A program made the position numbers and the translations under genes. The notes under the pieces were generated by a model. That model worked only from the letters and a program-made list of their open reading frames with translations. It was not told where the DNA came from and did not search any database. From assembly GCA_929200295.1 (NCBI GenBank), contig CAKMZE010000007.1, forward strand, positions 11,897 to 18,887: DNA of 6,991 nt. The letters run 5' to 3'. This document shows positions 1 through 5,700 of the stretch, piece after piece. Origin of the DNA: an uncultured Alphaproteobacteria bacterium. GTDB taxonomy: Bacteria; Pseudomonadota; Alphaproteobacteria; Rhodobacterales; Rhodobacteraceae. The stretch's first letter is position 1. Every line of letters starts with the position of its first letter.

Positions 1-399
1 CGGATTGGCTGTATTCCTGTGGATCGTGGCAAACGCGGCAAAGCGATCAAACAAATGTTAGCCGATGTGCAGGCAGGGCGGGCGCAACCGGGCCAATTGA
101 TCATTTATCCGCAAGGCACGCGCGTAGCCCCCGGTGTGAAAGCAAAATATAAGCTTGGCACAGGGGTGCTATACGATGAGCTTGGCCAACCATGCGTGCC
201 AGTATCGTGTAACGTGGGGGTGTTTTGGCCAAAACGCGGTATCTACCGCAAACCGGGTGTGGCGGTCGTGACATTTCATCCGCCCATTGCCCCAGGGCTG
301 CCAGTTGGTGAATTTATGGCAAAGCTAGAAGAGACCATTGAAACGGGTTCTGATGCGCTCGCCGCAGAAGCAGAAGGCAAACATGTCACACACACCTGA
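1..399 (+). CDS. plsC: 1-acyl-sn-glycerol-3-phosphate acyltransferase (PlsC family), 3' part, cut by window edge
   Basis: The frame is open from base 1 and ends at TGA 397-399, giving 132 visible residues; the N-terminus with the HX4D catalytic motif lies outside the window. Visible are the block II region (RIGCIPVDRG, residues 1-10), where family members bind glycerol phosphate, and block III as IYPQGTR (residues 35-41), followed by a CVPVSCNVGVFW stretch like block IV. Family members transfer an acyl chain from acyl-ACP or acyl-CoA to the sn-2 position of lysophosphatidic acid at the inner membrane face, making phosphatidic acid. Block III has Gln where the textbook motif has Glu (PEGTR). 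The GTG at 19 is internal and is not a start, because the conserved block begins before it. The next gene starts inside this one (17-base overlap), so the two are probably co-transcribed. The family call is strong; substrate preference cannot be read from the fragment. Confidence 0.9.
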   Translation, partial: RIGCIPVDRGKRGKAIKQMLADVQAGRAQPGQLIIYPQGTRVAPGVKAKYKLGTGVLYDELGQPCVPVSCNVGVFWPKRGIYRKPGVAVVTFHPPIAPGLPVGEFMAKLEETIETGSDALAAEAEGKHVTHT

Positions 400-1021
400 G
401 GTCATCACCGATATTTCCGTTTTAGAAAGCCTCTATGGCACACCGGGCAAGGCCTCATTGATCAAGGTCAGCGACCGTTTGAATGAAAGCTACCGGGCGT
501 GGATAATGGCGGCGCGCTTATGTGTGTTATCAACAGTTGGTCCAGAGGGGACAGACGCTAGCCCGCGTGGTGATGACGGTCCTGTGGTGCAAGCGCTGGA
601 CGCACAAACGCTGCTCATGCCGGATTGGCGCGGAAATAATCGGATAGATAGCCTGCGCAACATCGTGCGCGATGGGCGTGTGAGCCTGATGTTTATTGTG
701 CCAGGGTCAAACAATGTGATGCGTGTTAATGGCAGGGCGGAAGTGTCTGTCGCTCAAGAGTACATCACACGGTTCCAAGACAAAGGCCGCACCCCGCGAT
801 CCGTGATCGTTTTTCACATTGCTGAGGTTTATAGCCAATGCGCCCGTGCGCTGATGCGCTCAGAGACATGGGCCGGGCTGCCCGCGCGCACCGACCTGCC
901 AACAGTGGGTGATATGTTGGCCGAGATGGAGGCCGGGTTTGACGGGGCGGCCTATGACGCTGCATGGCCCATCCGCGCGGCCAAAACCATGTGGTCGACA
1001 GAGCCCGAGGATAACGCGTGA
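383..1021 (+). CDS. PPOX-type FMN-dependent flavoprotein (pyridoxamine 5'-phosphate oxidase-like, MSMEG_1061/DR2398-like)
   Basis: This encodes 212 residues with the split-barrel flavin fold typical of pyridoxamine 5'-phosphate oxidase relatives. Residues 38-64 (from RAWIMAARLCVLSTVG to ASPRGD) and 80-94 (PDWRGNNRIDSLRNI) match the conserved FMN-binding segments of the MSMEG_1061/DR2398-like subfamily. Substrates of that group are generally unknown, so this is probably not the PdxH of vitamin B6 synthesis. I chose the ATG at 383 over an in-frame upstream ATG at 338, because 383 has a GAAGG Shine-Dalgarno at 373-377 with a 5-base gap and the residues after it look like the family N-terminus. 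The start overlaps plsC by 17 bases, suggesting translational coupling. The gene ends 21 bases from the convergent accA stop. The protein is soluble, with no signal peptide or membrane segment. The family call is firm; the function is unknown. Confidence 0.85.
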   Translation: MSHTPEVITDISVLESLYGTPGKASLIKVSDRLNESYRAWIMAARLCVLSTVGPEGTDASPRGDDGPVVQALDAQTLLMPDWRGNNRIDSLRNIVRDGRVSLMFIVPGSNNVMRVNGRAEVSVAQEYITRFQDKGRTPRSVIVFHIAEVYSQCARALMRSETWAGLPARTDLPTVGDMLAEMEAGFDGAAYDAAWPIRAAKTMWSTEPEDNA

Positions 1022-1042
1022 TATCAGGAGGACATGCAGGCT

Positions 1043-2005
1043 TTACGCCGCGAGCCCCTTTTTTCCGAGGCCGATATATTTTGCGCGGCGCTGCGCTTGG
1101 ATGTCCATGGCAGACATATCCGCATAACCTGCGAGCATATCAGTTAAGGCTGTGCGCACATTTTCAATGATCTGGTCTTTGTGGCGATGCGCCCCGCCGA
1201 CAGGCTCAGGGATGATGCGATCACAGATGCCAAGCTCATACAGGTTTTGTGCAGTGAGCCGCAGGGCTTCGGCAGCCTCGCTTGCCTTGGTCGCATCTTT
1301 CCAAAGGATTGATGCACAGCCTTCGGGGCTAATGACCGAGTAGATGGAATGCTCAAGCATTGCCACTGGGTTGGCGGTGGCAAAGGCCACCGCGCCGCCT
1401 GAGCCACCCTCACCGATCACAACGCTCAGCAACGGTACTTTTAACTCAAGACATTTTTCCGTGGCGCGGGCAATCGCCTCGGATTGGCCGCGCTCTTCGG
1501 CTCCTTTGCCGGGGTAGGCACCGGGTGTATCAACGAGCGTGATCACTGGCAGACCAAAACGATCAGCAAGCGACATCAGACGGATCGCCTTGCGATAGCC
1601 TTCAGGGCGCGCCATACCAAAATTACGCTCAATCCGGGATTTTGTATCATTGCCCTTTTCATGGCCGATGACCATCACTGGCTGATCATTCAACCGCGCG
1701 ATGCCGCCCATCACGGCGTGATCATCGGCAAAATTCCGATCCCCTGCGAGCGGGGTGTATTCCGTGAACAAGGCGGCGATATAGTCTTGGCAATGGGGCC
1801 TGTTGGGATGACGCGCGACCATGCATTTGCGCCAAGGCGTAAGATTACCATAAAGCTGCGCAAGCAGGCTGGTGGCTTTCTGATCTAAAGCTTGCGCCTC
1901 TTTATCGACATTGGCCTCTGGGTTTTCACGCGCCATCGCGCGTAGCTCTTCGGCCTTACCTTCAATCTCTGAAAGCGGCTTTTCGAACTCAAGGTATTGG
2001 GTCAT
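1043..2005 (-). CDS. accA: Acetyl-CoA carboxylase carboxyltransferase, alpha subunit
   Basis: This is a 320-residue protein, the usual AccA length. With AccD it forms the carboxyltransferase that moves CO2 from carboxybiotin on AccB to acetyl-CoA, giving malonyl-CoA, the first committed step of fatty acid synthesis. Residues 1-60 are the helical N-terminal part (start MTQYLEFEKP). The crotonase-like core carries DTPGAYPG (159-166), the glycine-rich GEGGSGGA (198-205) that forms the oxyanion site, and EGCASILWKD (228-237). The C-terminus ends RRAKYIGLGKKGLAA. I chose the ATG at 2005 because an AAGG ribosome site (2013-2016) lies 7 bases upstream and the protein then begins as other AccA do; the frame extends upstream to 2116 without family-like sequence. 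mcl1 lies 94 bases upstream on the same strand, with a likely separate promoter in the gap. The gene looks intact. Confidence 0.97.
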   Translation of the reverse strand: MTQYLEFEKPLSEIEGKAEELRAMARENPEANVDKEAQALDQKATSLLAQLYGNLTPWRKCMVARHPNRPHCQDYIAALFTEYTPLAGDRNFADDHAVMGGIARLNDQPVMVIGHEKGNDTKSRIERNFGMARPEGYRKAIRLMSLADRFGLPVITLVDTPGAYPGKGAEERGQSEAIARATEKCLELKVPLLSVVIGEGGSGGAVAFATANPVAMLEHSIYSVISPEGCASILWKDATKASEAAEALRLTAQNLYELGICDRIIPEPVGGAHRHKDQIIENVRTALTDMLAGYADMSAMDIQAQRRAKYIGLGKKGLAA

Positions 2006-2031
2006 GGAACAACCTTTTTCGTGTTTGTTCC

Positions 2032-2061
2032 GATATAGTCCCCCTAGGGGGTGGTTTGCAA
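2032..2061 (-). promoter_or_regulatory. Candidate accA promoter with a GC palindrome in its spacer
   Basis: Reading the minus strand there is a -35-like TTGCAA (2061-2056), an 18-base spacer and a -10-like TATATC (2037-2032), each matching four of six consensus bases. It would start the transcript near 2025, leaving a leader of about 20 bases that holds the AAGG ribosome site. The spacer contains the perfect palindrome CCCCCTAGGGGG (2040-2051), a position where a bound regulator could block or realign the polymerase. The hexamer matches are modest, so the promoter call is tentative; the palindrome is directly visible. Confidence 0.35.
2040..2051. repeat. Perfect 12-base palindrome CCCCCTAGGGGG
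   Basis: This is a self-complementary 12-mer upstream of accA, between the candidate -35 and -10 elements. It has no loop, so it suits a dimeric protein binding site better than an RNA terminator hairpin. No regulator can be named from the sequence alone. Confidence 0.8.
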
Positions 2062-2077
2062 TGCACTGTGTTTGCAT
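2055..2077. promoter_or_regulatory. Two TTTGCA half-sites upstream of accA (possible ScfR/RamB/PccR-like site)
   Basis: On the + strand TTTGCAA occurs at 2055-2061 and TTTGCAT at 2071-2077, with starts 16 bases apart. Short-chain fatty acyl-CoA regulators of the RamB/PccR type are known to use TTTGCAAA-like half-sites; from memory, the described PccR site has its half-sites closer together (four bases between them). The resemblance is partial and the spacing differs. The location between a propionyl-CoA/glyoxylate enzyme gene and accA makes it worth recording, but it is an inference. Confidence 0.25.
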
Positions 2078-2091
2078 CCCCTTATAAGGGG
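2078..2091. repeat. Perfect 14-base palindrome CCCCTTATAAGGGG
   Basis: This is a self-complementary 14-mer beginning 8 bases beyond the mcl1 stop codon. A related element, CCCCTTATAAG followed by CGGG, lies just downstream of the smpB stop (5803-5817). It could be an operator or part of the mcl1 3' end. It has no loop bases and no T-run, so it is not a classical terminator. Confidence 0.75.
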
Positions 2092-2099
2092 CGTCATGT

Positions 2100-3062
2100 T
2101 TATACGTTTTCTGCAATCATTTGGGATTGTTGCACAATAACTTGCGCTTGTTTGATGCTCGCAATATCGACGAGCCGCCCCTTATAGACTGTCGCCCCTT
2201 CGCCGCGTGATTTTGCGGCCTCCATCGCGGCAAGGATTTCGCGCGCTTCTGTCACAGCCACATCGGACGGTGTGAAAACCTCATTGGCTAAAGCGATTTG
2301 TTTTGGGTGGATAGCCCATTTGCCAACCATGCCTAATGTGGCAGAGCGGCGCGCCTGTGCGCGGTAACCTTCATCATCATTAAAATCACCAAACGGCCCG
2401 TCCACAGGCAGGATGCCATGGGTGCGGCATGCCGCAACAATAGCCGTTTGCGCCCAATGCCACGGATCCGAGAAATGCTGCGCTCCGCCATGAAGCATAT
2501 AGTAATTTTCCTGTGTGCCCCCGATCCCGGTGGTTTGCATGCCCATTGAGGCCGCAAAATCAGCCGCGCCAAGGCTCATCGCCTTAAGGCGAGGTGAGGC
2601 GGCCGCGATCTCATTGACATGAGAAAGCCCAGCAGCACTTTCTATAATCACTTCAAAGGCGATGGGTTTCATCCGCCCCTTTGCGATTTCAATCGCTGTG
2701 ACAAGCGCATCAACAGCGTAAATATCGGCGGCACAGCCCACCTTGGGGATCATGATCTGATCGATCCGATCAGCGCCTTGTTCGAGGATATCAACCACAT
2801 CGCGATACCAATAAGGCGTATCGAGGCTGTTGATCCGCACGGAAAGCGTTTTGCGCTCCCATTCGATTTCATGTGTTGCGGTGATCACATTTTGCCGGGC
2901 GGCGTCTTTATCATCCGGTGCGACAGAATCCTCGAGATCAAGGTTGATCACATCTGCATCAGACGCTGCCATTTTTGGAAATAGCTTCGGGTTTGAACCA
3001 GGTCCAAATAGTTGGCAGCGGTTCGGATGGGCAGGGGGGCTGGGTTGCAGGCGGAATGACAT
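2100..3062 (-). CDS. mcl1: L-malyl-CoA/beta-methylmalyl-CoA lyase (HpcH/HpaI aldolase family)
   Basis: This is a 320-residue protein that matches remembered R. sphaeroides Mcl1 along its length. The enzyme reversibly cleaves L-malyl-CoA to acetyl-CoA plus glyoxylate, and beta-methylmalyl-CoA to propionyl-CoA plus glyoxylate, in the ethylmalonyl-CoA pathway of acetate assimilation. The TIM barrel shows NLDLEDSVAPDDK (40-52), the conserved R76, FEVIIESAAG with Mg-ligand E141, SLGAADF with Mg-ligand D168, and the C-terminal D299, which in Mcl1 acts in catalysis from the neighbouring subunit. QTTGIGGTQENYYMLH (176-191) is subfamily-typical. I chose the ATG at 3062 because the protein then begins MSFRLQP like Mcl1; an in-frame ATG at 3098 would add 12 unrelated residues and overlaps a TATAAT box. 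No strong Shine-Dalgarno is visible at 3062. accA follows 94 bases downstream. A malyl-CoA thioesterase (Mcl2) is a less likely alternative. Confidence 0.93.
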   Translation of the reverse strand: MSFRLQPSPPAHPNRCQLFGPGSNPKLFPKMAASDADVINLDLEDSVAPDDKDAARQNVITATHEIEWERKTLSVRINSLDTPYWYRDVVDILEQGADRIDQIMIPKVGCAADIYAVDALVTAIEIAKGRMKPIAFEVIIESAAGLSHVNEIAAASPRLKAMSLGAADFAASMGMQTTGIGGTQENYYMLHGGAQHFSDPWHWAQTAIVAACRTHGILPVDGPFGDFNDDEGYRAQARRSATLGMVGKWAIHPKQIALANEVFTPSDVAVTEAREILAAMEAAKSRGEGATVYKGRLVDIASIKQAQVIVQQSQMIAENV

Positions 3063-3089
3063 ATGATCTGCTCGGCATAATAGTTTCGA

Positions 3090-3095
3090 ATTATA
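3090..3095 (-). promoter_or_regulatory. Candidate -10 box (TATAAT) for mcl1
   Basis: A perfect TATAAT reads on the minus strand at 3095-3090, about 28 bases before the chosen mcl1 start. A TTGACG lies at 3129-3124 but is 28 bases away, too far to be its partner; it could serve a second promoter. The surrounding bases are AT-rich, as promoters are. If it is used, the transcript starts near 3083 and excludes the upstream ATG at 3098, supporting the start at 3062. Confidence 0.35.
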
Positions 3096-3170
3096 CATTC
3101 TTATTGATATATAATTGCGCGAACGTCAACGGTGCATGTTTTGCCATCCCCACGCATTGCTATGTTTTTA

Positions 3171-3195
3171 CTGTAGGATGGGCAATATGCCCATC
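3171..3195. repeat. Dispersed palindromic repeat, copy 1 (stem-loop at the aminotransferase 3' end)
   Basis: The core GATGGGCA-ATA-TGCCCATC (3177-3195) is an 8-base inverted repeat around a 3-base loop, preceded by CTGTAG. The 25 bases match the reverse complement of 6353-6377 with one mismatch. The right arm overlaps the first two bases (3194-3195) of the aminotransferase stop codon on the other strand, so the hairpin starts right at the end of that gene and may act as its mRNA 3' end or a stability element. No T-run follows. It resembles the GTAGGNTGGGC-type REP-like intergenic palindromes of many bacteria. Confidence 0.8.
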
Positions 3196-4378
3196 ACACC
3201 CCACTATCAATAATCGCTTTTGCCAGGATCGGGACCGTCTCAGCATTCAAGCCCGCGATATTCATGCGGCTATCACCCACCATATAAATCCCGTGATGAT
3301 CACGCAAAGCGGCAACCTTTTCAGGCGATGTCCCTAGCCGCGAAAACATCCCACGGTGATGCGCCAAAAAGTCGAACCGGTCAGAGTTTGATAAACGCCG
3401 TAGCTCATCAGCAAGCTGCGCGCGCAGCGCGAGCATCCCATTACGGGTCTCTTCAAGCTCCGTCTCCCAATCTGCACGCAGCGCTGGATCTGTGAGAATG
3501 GTTGTCACCACCCGTGCCCCATGATCTGGCGGGAAAGAGTAGTTTTGCCGGTTCAAAAAGGCGAGCGTATCTTGGGTCAACGGCTGAGTTGCCGCATCCG
3601 CGGCAATGGCCATCAAAATACCCGTGCGCTCGCGGTAAATTCCAAAGTTTTTCGAACAAGATGCCGCAATCAGCACCTCGGGGCAGGCGGCCGCAACAGC
3701 GCGGGTTGCCGCAGCATCCGCATCCAACCCATCACCAAAGCCCTGATAGGCGATATCCACCAGTGGTGTGACACCATTGTTGGTCAGTATTGCAATCACC
3801 TCTGCCAATTGCTCTGGCGTCAGATTGGCACCTGTTGGGTTATGGCAGCACCCATGCAAGAGCACCACATCACCAGAGGGCACCGCAGAAAGATCCGCTT
3901 TGAGCCCCGCAAAATCAACACCACGTGTCTCAGCATCAAAATAACGGTATTCACCCATTTGCATGCCCAGATACCGAATGATTGAGGGGTGGTTTGGCCA
4001 GGTCGGGTTTGAGATCCAAACCCGCGCCTCAGGGTTGGCCAGTTTGATCAGCTCAAGCGCTTGTCTTATGGCACCTGTGCCGCCGGGTGTTGCCACAGCC
4101 GCAATCCGGTCGCGCGCGACAGTCTCGCCCAAGACCAAGCCAATCATCGCATCTGCAAAGGCTGGATCTCCGGCAAGCCCCGTATAGGCCTTTGTGCTTT
4201 GATCCGCCAAAATGCGCCGCTCGGCCTCTTTGACCGCGCGCATAACAGGGGTATTGCCGCTGGCATCGCGGTAAACACCTACGCCAAGATCCACCTTATC
4301 TGTGCGCGGGTCCGCGCGAAATGCGCTGACAAGGGCGAGAATTTTATCAGCAGGTTGCGGTGAAAGGTTTTCCAGCAT
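3194..4378 (-). CDS. tyrB: Aromatic amino acid / aspartate aminotransferase (class I, PLP-dependent)
   Basis: This 394-residue protein is close to remembered Paracoccus denitrificans aromatic aminotransferase (same length; shared blocks such as HGCCHNPTGANLT and AASCSKNFGIYRERTG). It moves amino groups between aromatic or acidic amino acids and 2-oxoglutarate. Active-site residues are in order: Y65, W127, N180, D208 (pairs with the PLP nitrogen), Y211, Schiff-base lysine K243, R251 (phosphate), R277 (side-chain carboxylate, as Arg292 of aspartate aminotransferase) and R371 (alpha-carboxylate, as Arg386). Having both arginines fits dual aspartate/aromatic specificity. The start ATG follows the sseA TAA with no gap, and a GGAG lies 8 bases upstream inside sseA, so translation is probably coupled. 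This enzyme class can also transaminate cysteine to 3-mercaptopyruvate, the substrate of the sseA product. The gene is intact. The tyrB symbol reflects common usage for this type. Confidence 0.93.
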   Translation of the reverse strand: MLENLSPQPADKILALVSAFRADPRTDKVDLGVGVYRDASGNTPVMRAVKEAERRILADQSTKAYTGLAGDPAFADAMIGLVLGETVARDRIAAVATPGGTGAIRQALELIKLANPEARVWISNPTWPNHPSIIRYLGMQMGEYRYFDAETRGVDFAGLKADLSAVPSGDVVLLHGCCHNPTGANLTPEQLAEVIAILTNNGVTPLVDIAYQGFGDGLDADAAATRAVAAACPEVLIAASCSKNFGIYRERTGILMAIAADAATQPLTQDTLAFLNRQNYSFPPDHGARVVTTILTDPALRADWETELEETRNGMLALRAQLADELRRLSNSDRFDFLAHHRGMFSRLGTSPEKVAALRDHHGIYMVGDSRMNIAGLNAETVPILAKAIIDSGV

Positions 4379-5233
4379 TTAGGGGGCTCCGGTCGCGAGA
4401 GGTAAATCATCATATATGCCCCATTCGGCCCAAGAGCCGTCATAGAGCGCGTGGTCAGTTTTGCCGATCCGTTCAAGGGCCAGACATAAAATAGCAGCTG
4501 TAATCCCCGACCCGCAGGTGGTGATCACAGGTTTGTCCAGATCAATCCCTGCCGCCGTAATGGCCGCCCGGATGCCAGTCGCATCCTTCATGGTTTGATC
4601 GGCGTTCAAAAGCTGGGTGTAGGGTAGGTTACGTGACCCAGGGATATGGCCTGCGCGCAATCCTGCGCGTGGCTCTGGGGCTGTGCCTGCAAACCGGTCT
4701 GCAGAGCGGGCATCAATGATCGTATGATCGCCAAGTTTTGCGGCGCGTGCAATCTCGGTCACATCACGGACCATGTGGTTTTGCCGTGTCACGGTCATGT
4801 GGCGGTCTTTGATGATTGGTGGTGTGTTTGTTACAGGCAGGTTTTCAGCCTGCCATTTCGGCAAGCCCCCATCAAGCACGGCGATATTTTTGTGCCCCAT
4901 CAGGCGAAAGAGCCACCAAACCCGCGCGGCAGAGAAAAGCCCGGCCCCATCATAAACAACGATTTTGTGCCCATCGCCTGTGCCCAATGCCCGCACGCGG
5001 GACATAAACTTTGCAACAGGTGGTACCGTATGTGGCAATTCAGACCGCAAGTCGCTGATATCATCGATATCAAAAAACCGTGCGCCCGGAATATGTGTTG
5101 CTTCAAATTCTGCGCGCGCATCACGTTTTGCAGTTGCCATATACCAAGAGCCATCAAGGACCCGCAAATCGGGGTCTTTGAGATGCGCGTTAAGCCAGCT
5201 GGTGCTGACCAGTATATTTGGATCATCAATCAT
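4379..5233 (-). CDS. sseA: 3-mercaptopyruvate sulfurtransferase (two-domain rhodanese family)
   Basis: This is a 284-residue protein with two rhodanese domains, the usual layout. The N-terminal domain (about 1-135) has EATHIPGARFFDIDDISD (44-61) and VVYDGAGLFSAARVWW, with no catalytic Cys at its loop. The C-terminal domain (about 155-284) has RAGHIPGSRNLPY and the active loop CGSGITA with catalytic C240. The CGSG form, together with R180 and R189, which bind the substrate carboxylate in known enzymes, favours mercaptopyruvate over thiosulfate. The enzyme transfers sulfur from 3-mercaptopyruvate to thiol acceptors or cyanide and can release sulfide. It is first in a two-gene unit: its TAA touches the aminotransferase ATG. 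The ATG at 5233 gives the family N-terminus (DDPNILVSTSWL), but only a weak purine-rich ribosome site precedes it. I see no convincing promoter hexamers in the 142 bases upstream. Confidence 0.95.
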   Translation of the reverse strand: MIDDPNILVSTSWLNAHLKDPDLRVLDGSWYMATAKRDARAEFEATHIPGARFFDIDDISDLRSELPHTVPPVAKFMSRVRALGTGDGHKIVVYDGAGLFSAARVWWLFRLMGHKNIAVLDGGLPKWQAENLPVTNTPPIIKDRHMTVTRQNHMVRDVTEIARAAKLGDHTIIDARSADRFAGTAPEPRAGLRAGHIPGSRNLPYTQLLNADQTMKDATGIRAAITAAGIDLDKPVITTCGSGITAAILCLALERIGKTDHALYDGSWAEWGIYDDLPLATGAP

Positions 5234-5323
5234 TACGTGACGTCTTTTGCACTATTGAGAATTCTTTGCGTCATTACCGCGCAGAGCCCGCAGAAACAAG
5301 CATTTGATCAAGGGCGCAAAATG

Positions 5324-5353
5324 AAAAGAGCGCCGGGGTGCGGCGCTCTTTTT
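5324..5353. terminator. Bidirectional rho-independent terminator
   Basis: An 11-base perfect stem, AAAAGAGCGCC (5324-5334) with GGCGCTCTTTT (5342-5352), encloses a 7-base loop. The + strand ends in TTTTT; the minus strand ends in TTTT then CATTTT. On the minus strand it lies 23 bases beyond the stop of the glycine-zipper gene, which it most likely terminates, separating it from the sseA unit. Confidence 0.9.
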
Positions 5354-5375
5354 GTCATTCTCAGTTTGGGATGTT

Positions 5376-5681
5376 TTATCCCATGAACTTATTTTTAATC
5401 AGACCAACAACAGCTGTCACAACAACACCGCCAACACCGCCGCCAGCAACCTGACCAACGATCCCGCCGATATCCAAACCAGGTGCGACGGTATCAGCAG
5501 CCCCTGCTGCTGCGGCGCCTGCGCTGCCCATGAGCCCACCCAAGAGCGTGCCGCCACCGAGGCCGCCAACAGCACCCGCAACCGAGTTTAAAAGCGGCCC
5601 CATTGATGCTGATTTTAAGCCTGCGCCAGTTGCATTGCCACCAATGGCACCACCAACGATCTGTGCAATAATTGCTTCCAT
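5376..5681 (-). CDS. Small glycine-zipper protein of unknown function
   Basis: This is a 101-residue protein that I do not recognise by name. About 29% is Gly, most of the rest is Ala, Val, Leu and Ile, and there is no Arg, His, Cys, Tyr or Trp. Glycines recur every fourth residue in long runs: G11-15-19, G36-40-44-48-52 and G68-72-76-80-84. These glycine zippers are known to pack membrane helices tightly. Hydrophobic, potentially membrane-inserting stretches lie near 30-60 and 68-95, and the tail is KNKFMG. No cleavable signal peptide is evident. A GAAGGA ribosome site (5691-5696) lies 9 bases before the ATG, and a strong terminator follows, so it looks like its own transcription unit. It could be a membrane-associated stress or envelope protein; a pore-forming peptide is a more speculative option. 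Opposite-strand frames here look like shadows. Confidence 0.75.
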   Translation of the reverse strand: MEAIIAQIVGGAIGGNATGAGLKSASMGPLLNSVAGAVGGLGGGTLLGGLMGSAGAAAAGAADTVAPGLDIGGIVGQVAGGGVGGVVVTAVVGLIKNKFMG

Positions 5682-5700
5682 GTCCCCAAATCCTTCCCAG

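Noticed and set aside
338..340. Upstream ATG as the start of the PPOX gene
   Set aside because: It would add 15 Lys/Arg/Gln-rich residues and extend the overlap with plsC to 62 bases; the ATG at 383 has its own ribosome site.
1484..1888. + strand open frame (134 codons) opposite accA
   Set aside because: Antisense to the conserved accA core; no family resemblance.
2619..2984. + strand open frame (121 codons) opposite mcl1
   Set aside because: Antisense shadow; mcl1 has its full set of active-site residues on the other strand.
3096..3098. Upstream ATG as the mcl1 start
   Set aside because: It would add 12 residues without resemblance to Mcl1 and abuts a TATAAT box; the protein from 3062 matches Mcl1 length and residue numbering (E141, D168, D299).
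3521..3985. + strand open frame (154 codons) opposite the aminotransferase
   Set aside because: It is the shadow of a conserved gene whose catalytic residues are all in place; no recognisable domain or start signal.
5304..5311. TTGATCAA palindrome upstream of sseA as an FNR/Dnr-type box
   Set aside because: The known box is TTGAT-N4-ATCAA; this 8-mer lacks the 4-base centre, so it is probably coincidence.
4646..5386. Long + strand open frame (246 codons) opposite sseA
   Set aside because: It lies antisense to a clearly conserved sseA; its residues look like random antisense translation (Cys, His and Pro rich, no domain), with no ribosome site.
5352..5591. + strand frame opposite the glycine-zipper gene
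   Set aside because: It overlaps the terminator stem at its start, has no ribosome site, and its sequence is the Asn/Thr-rich complement of Gly/Val codons.
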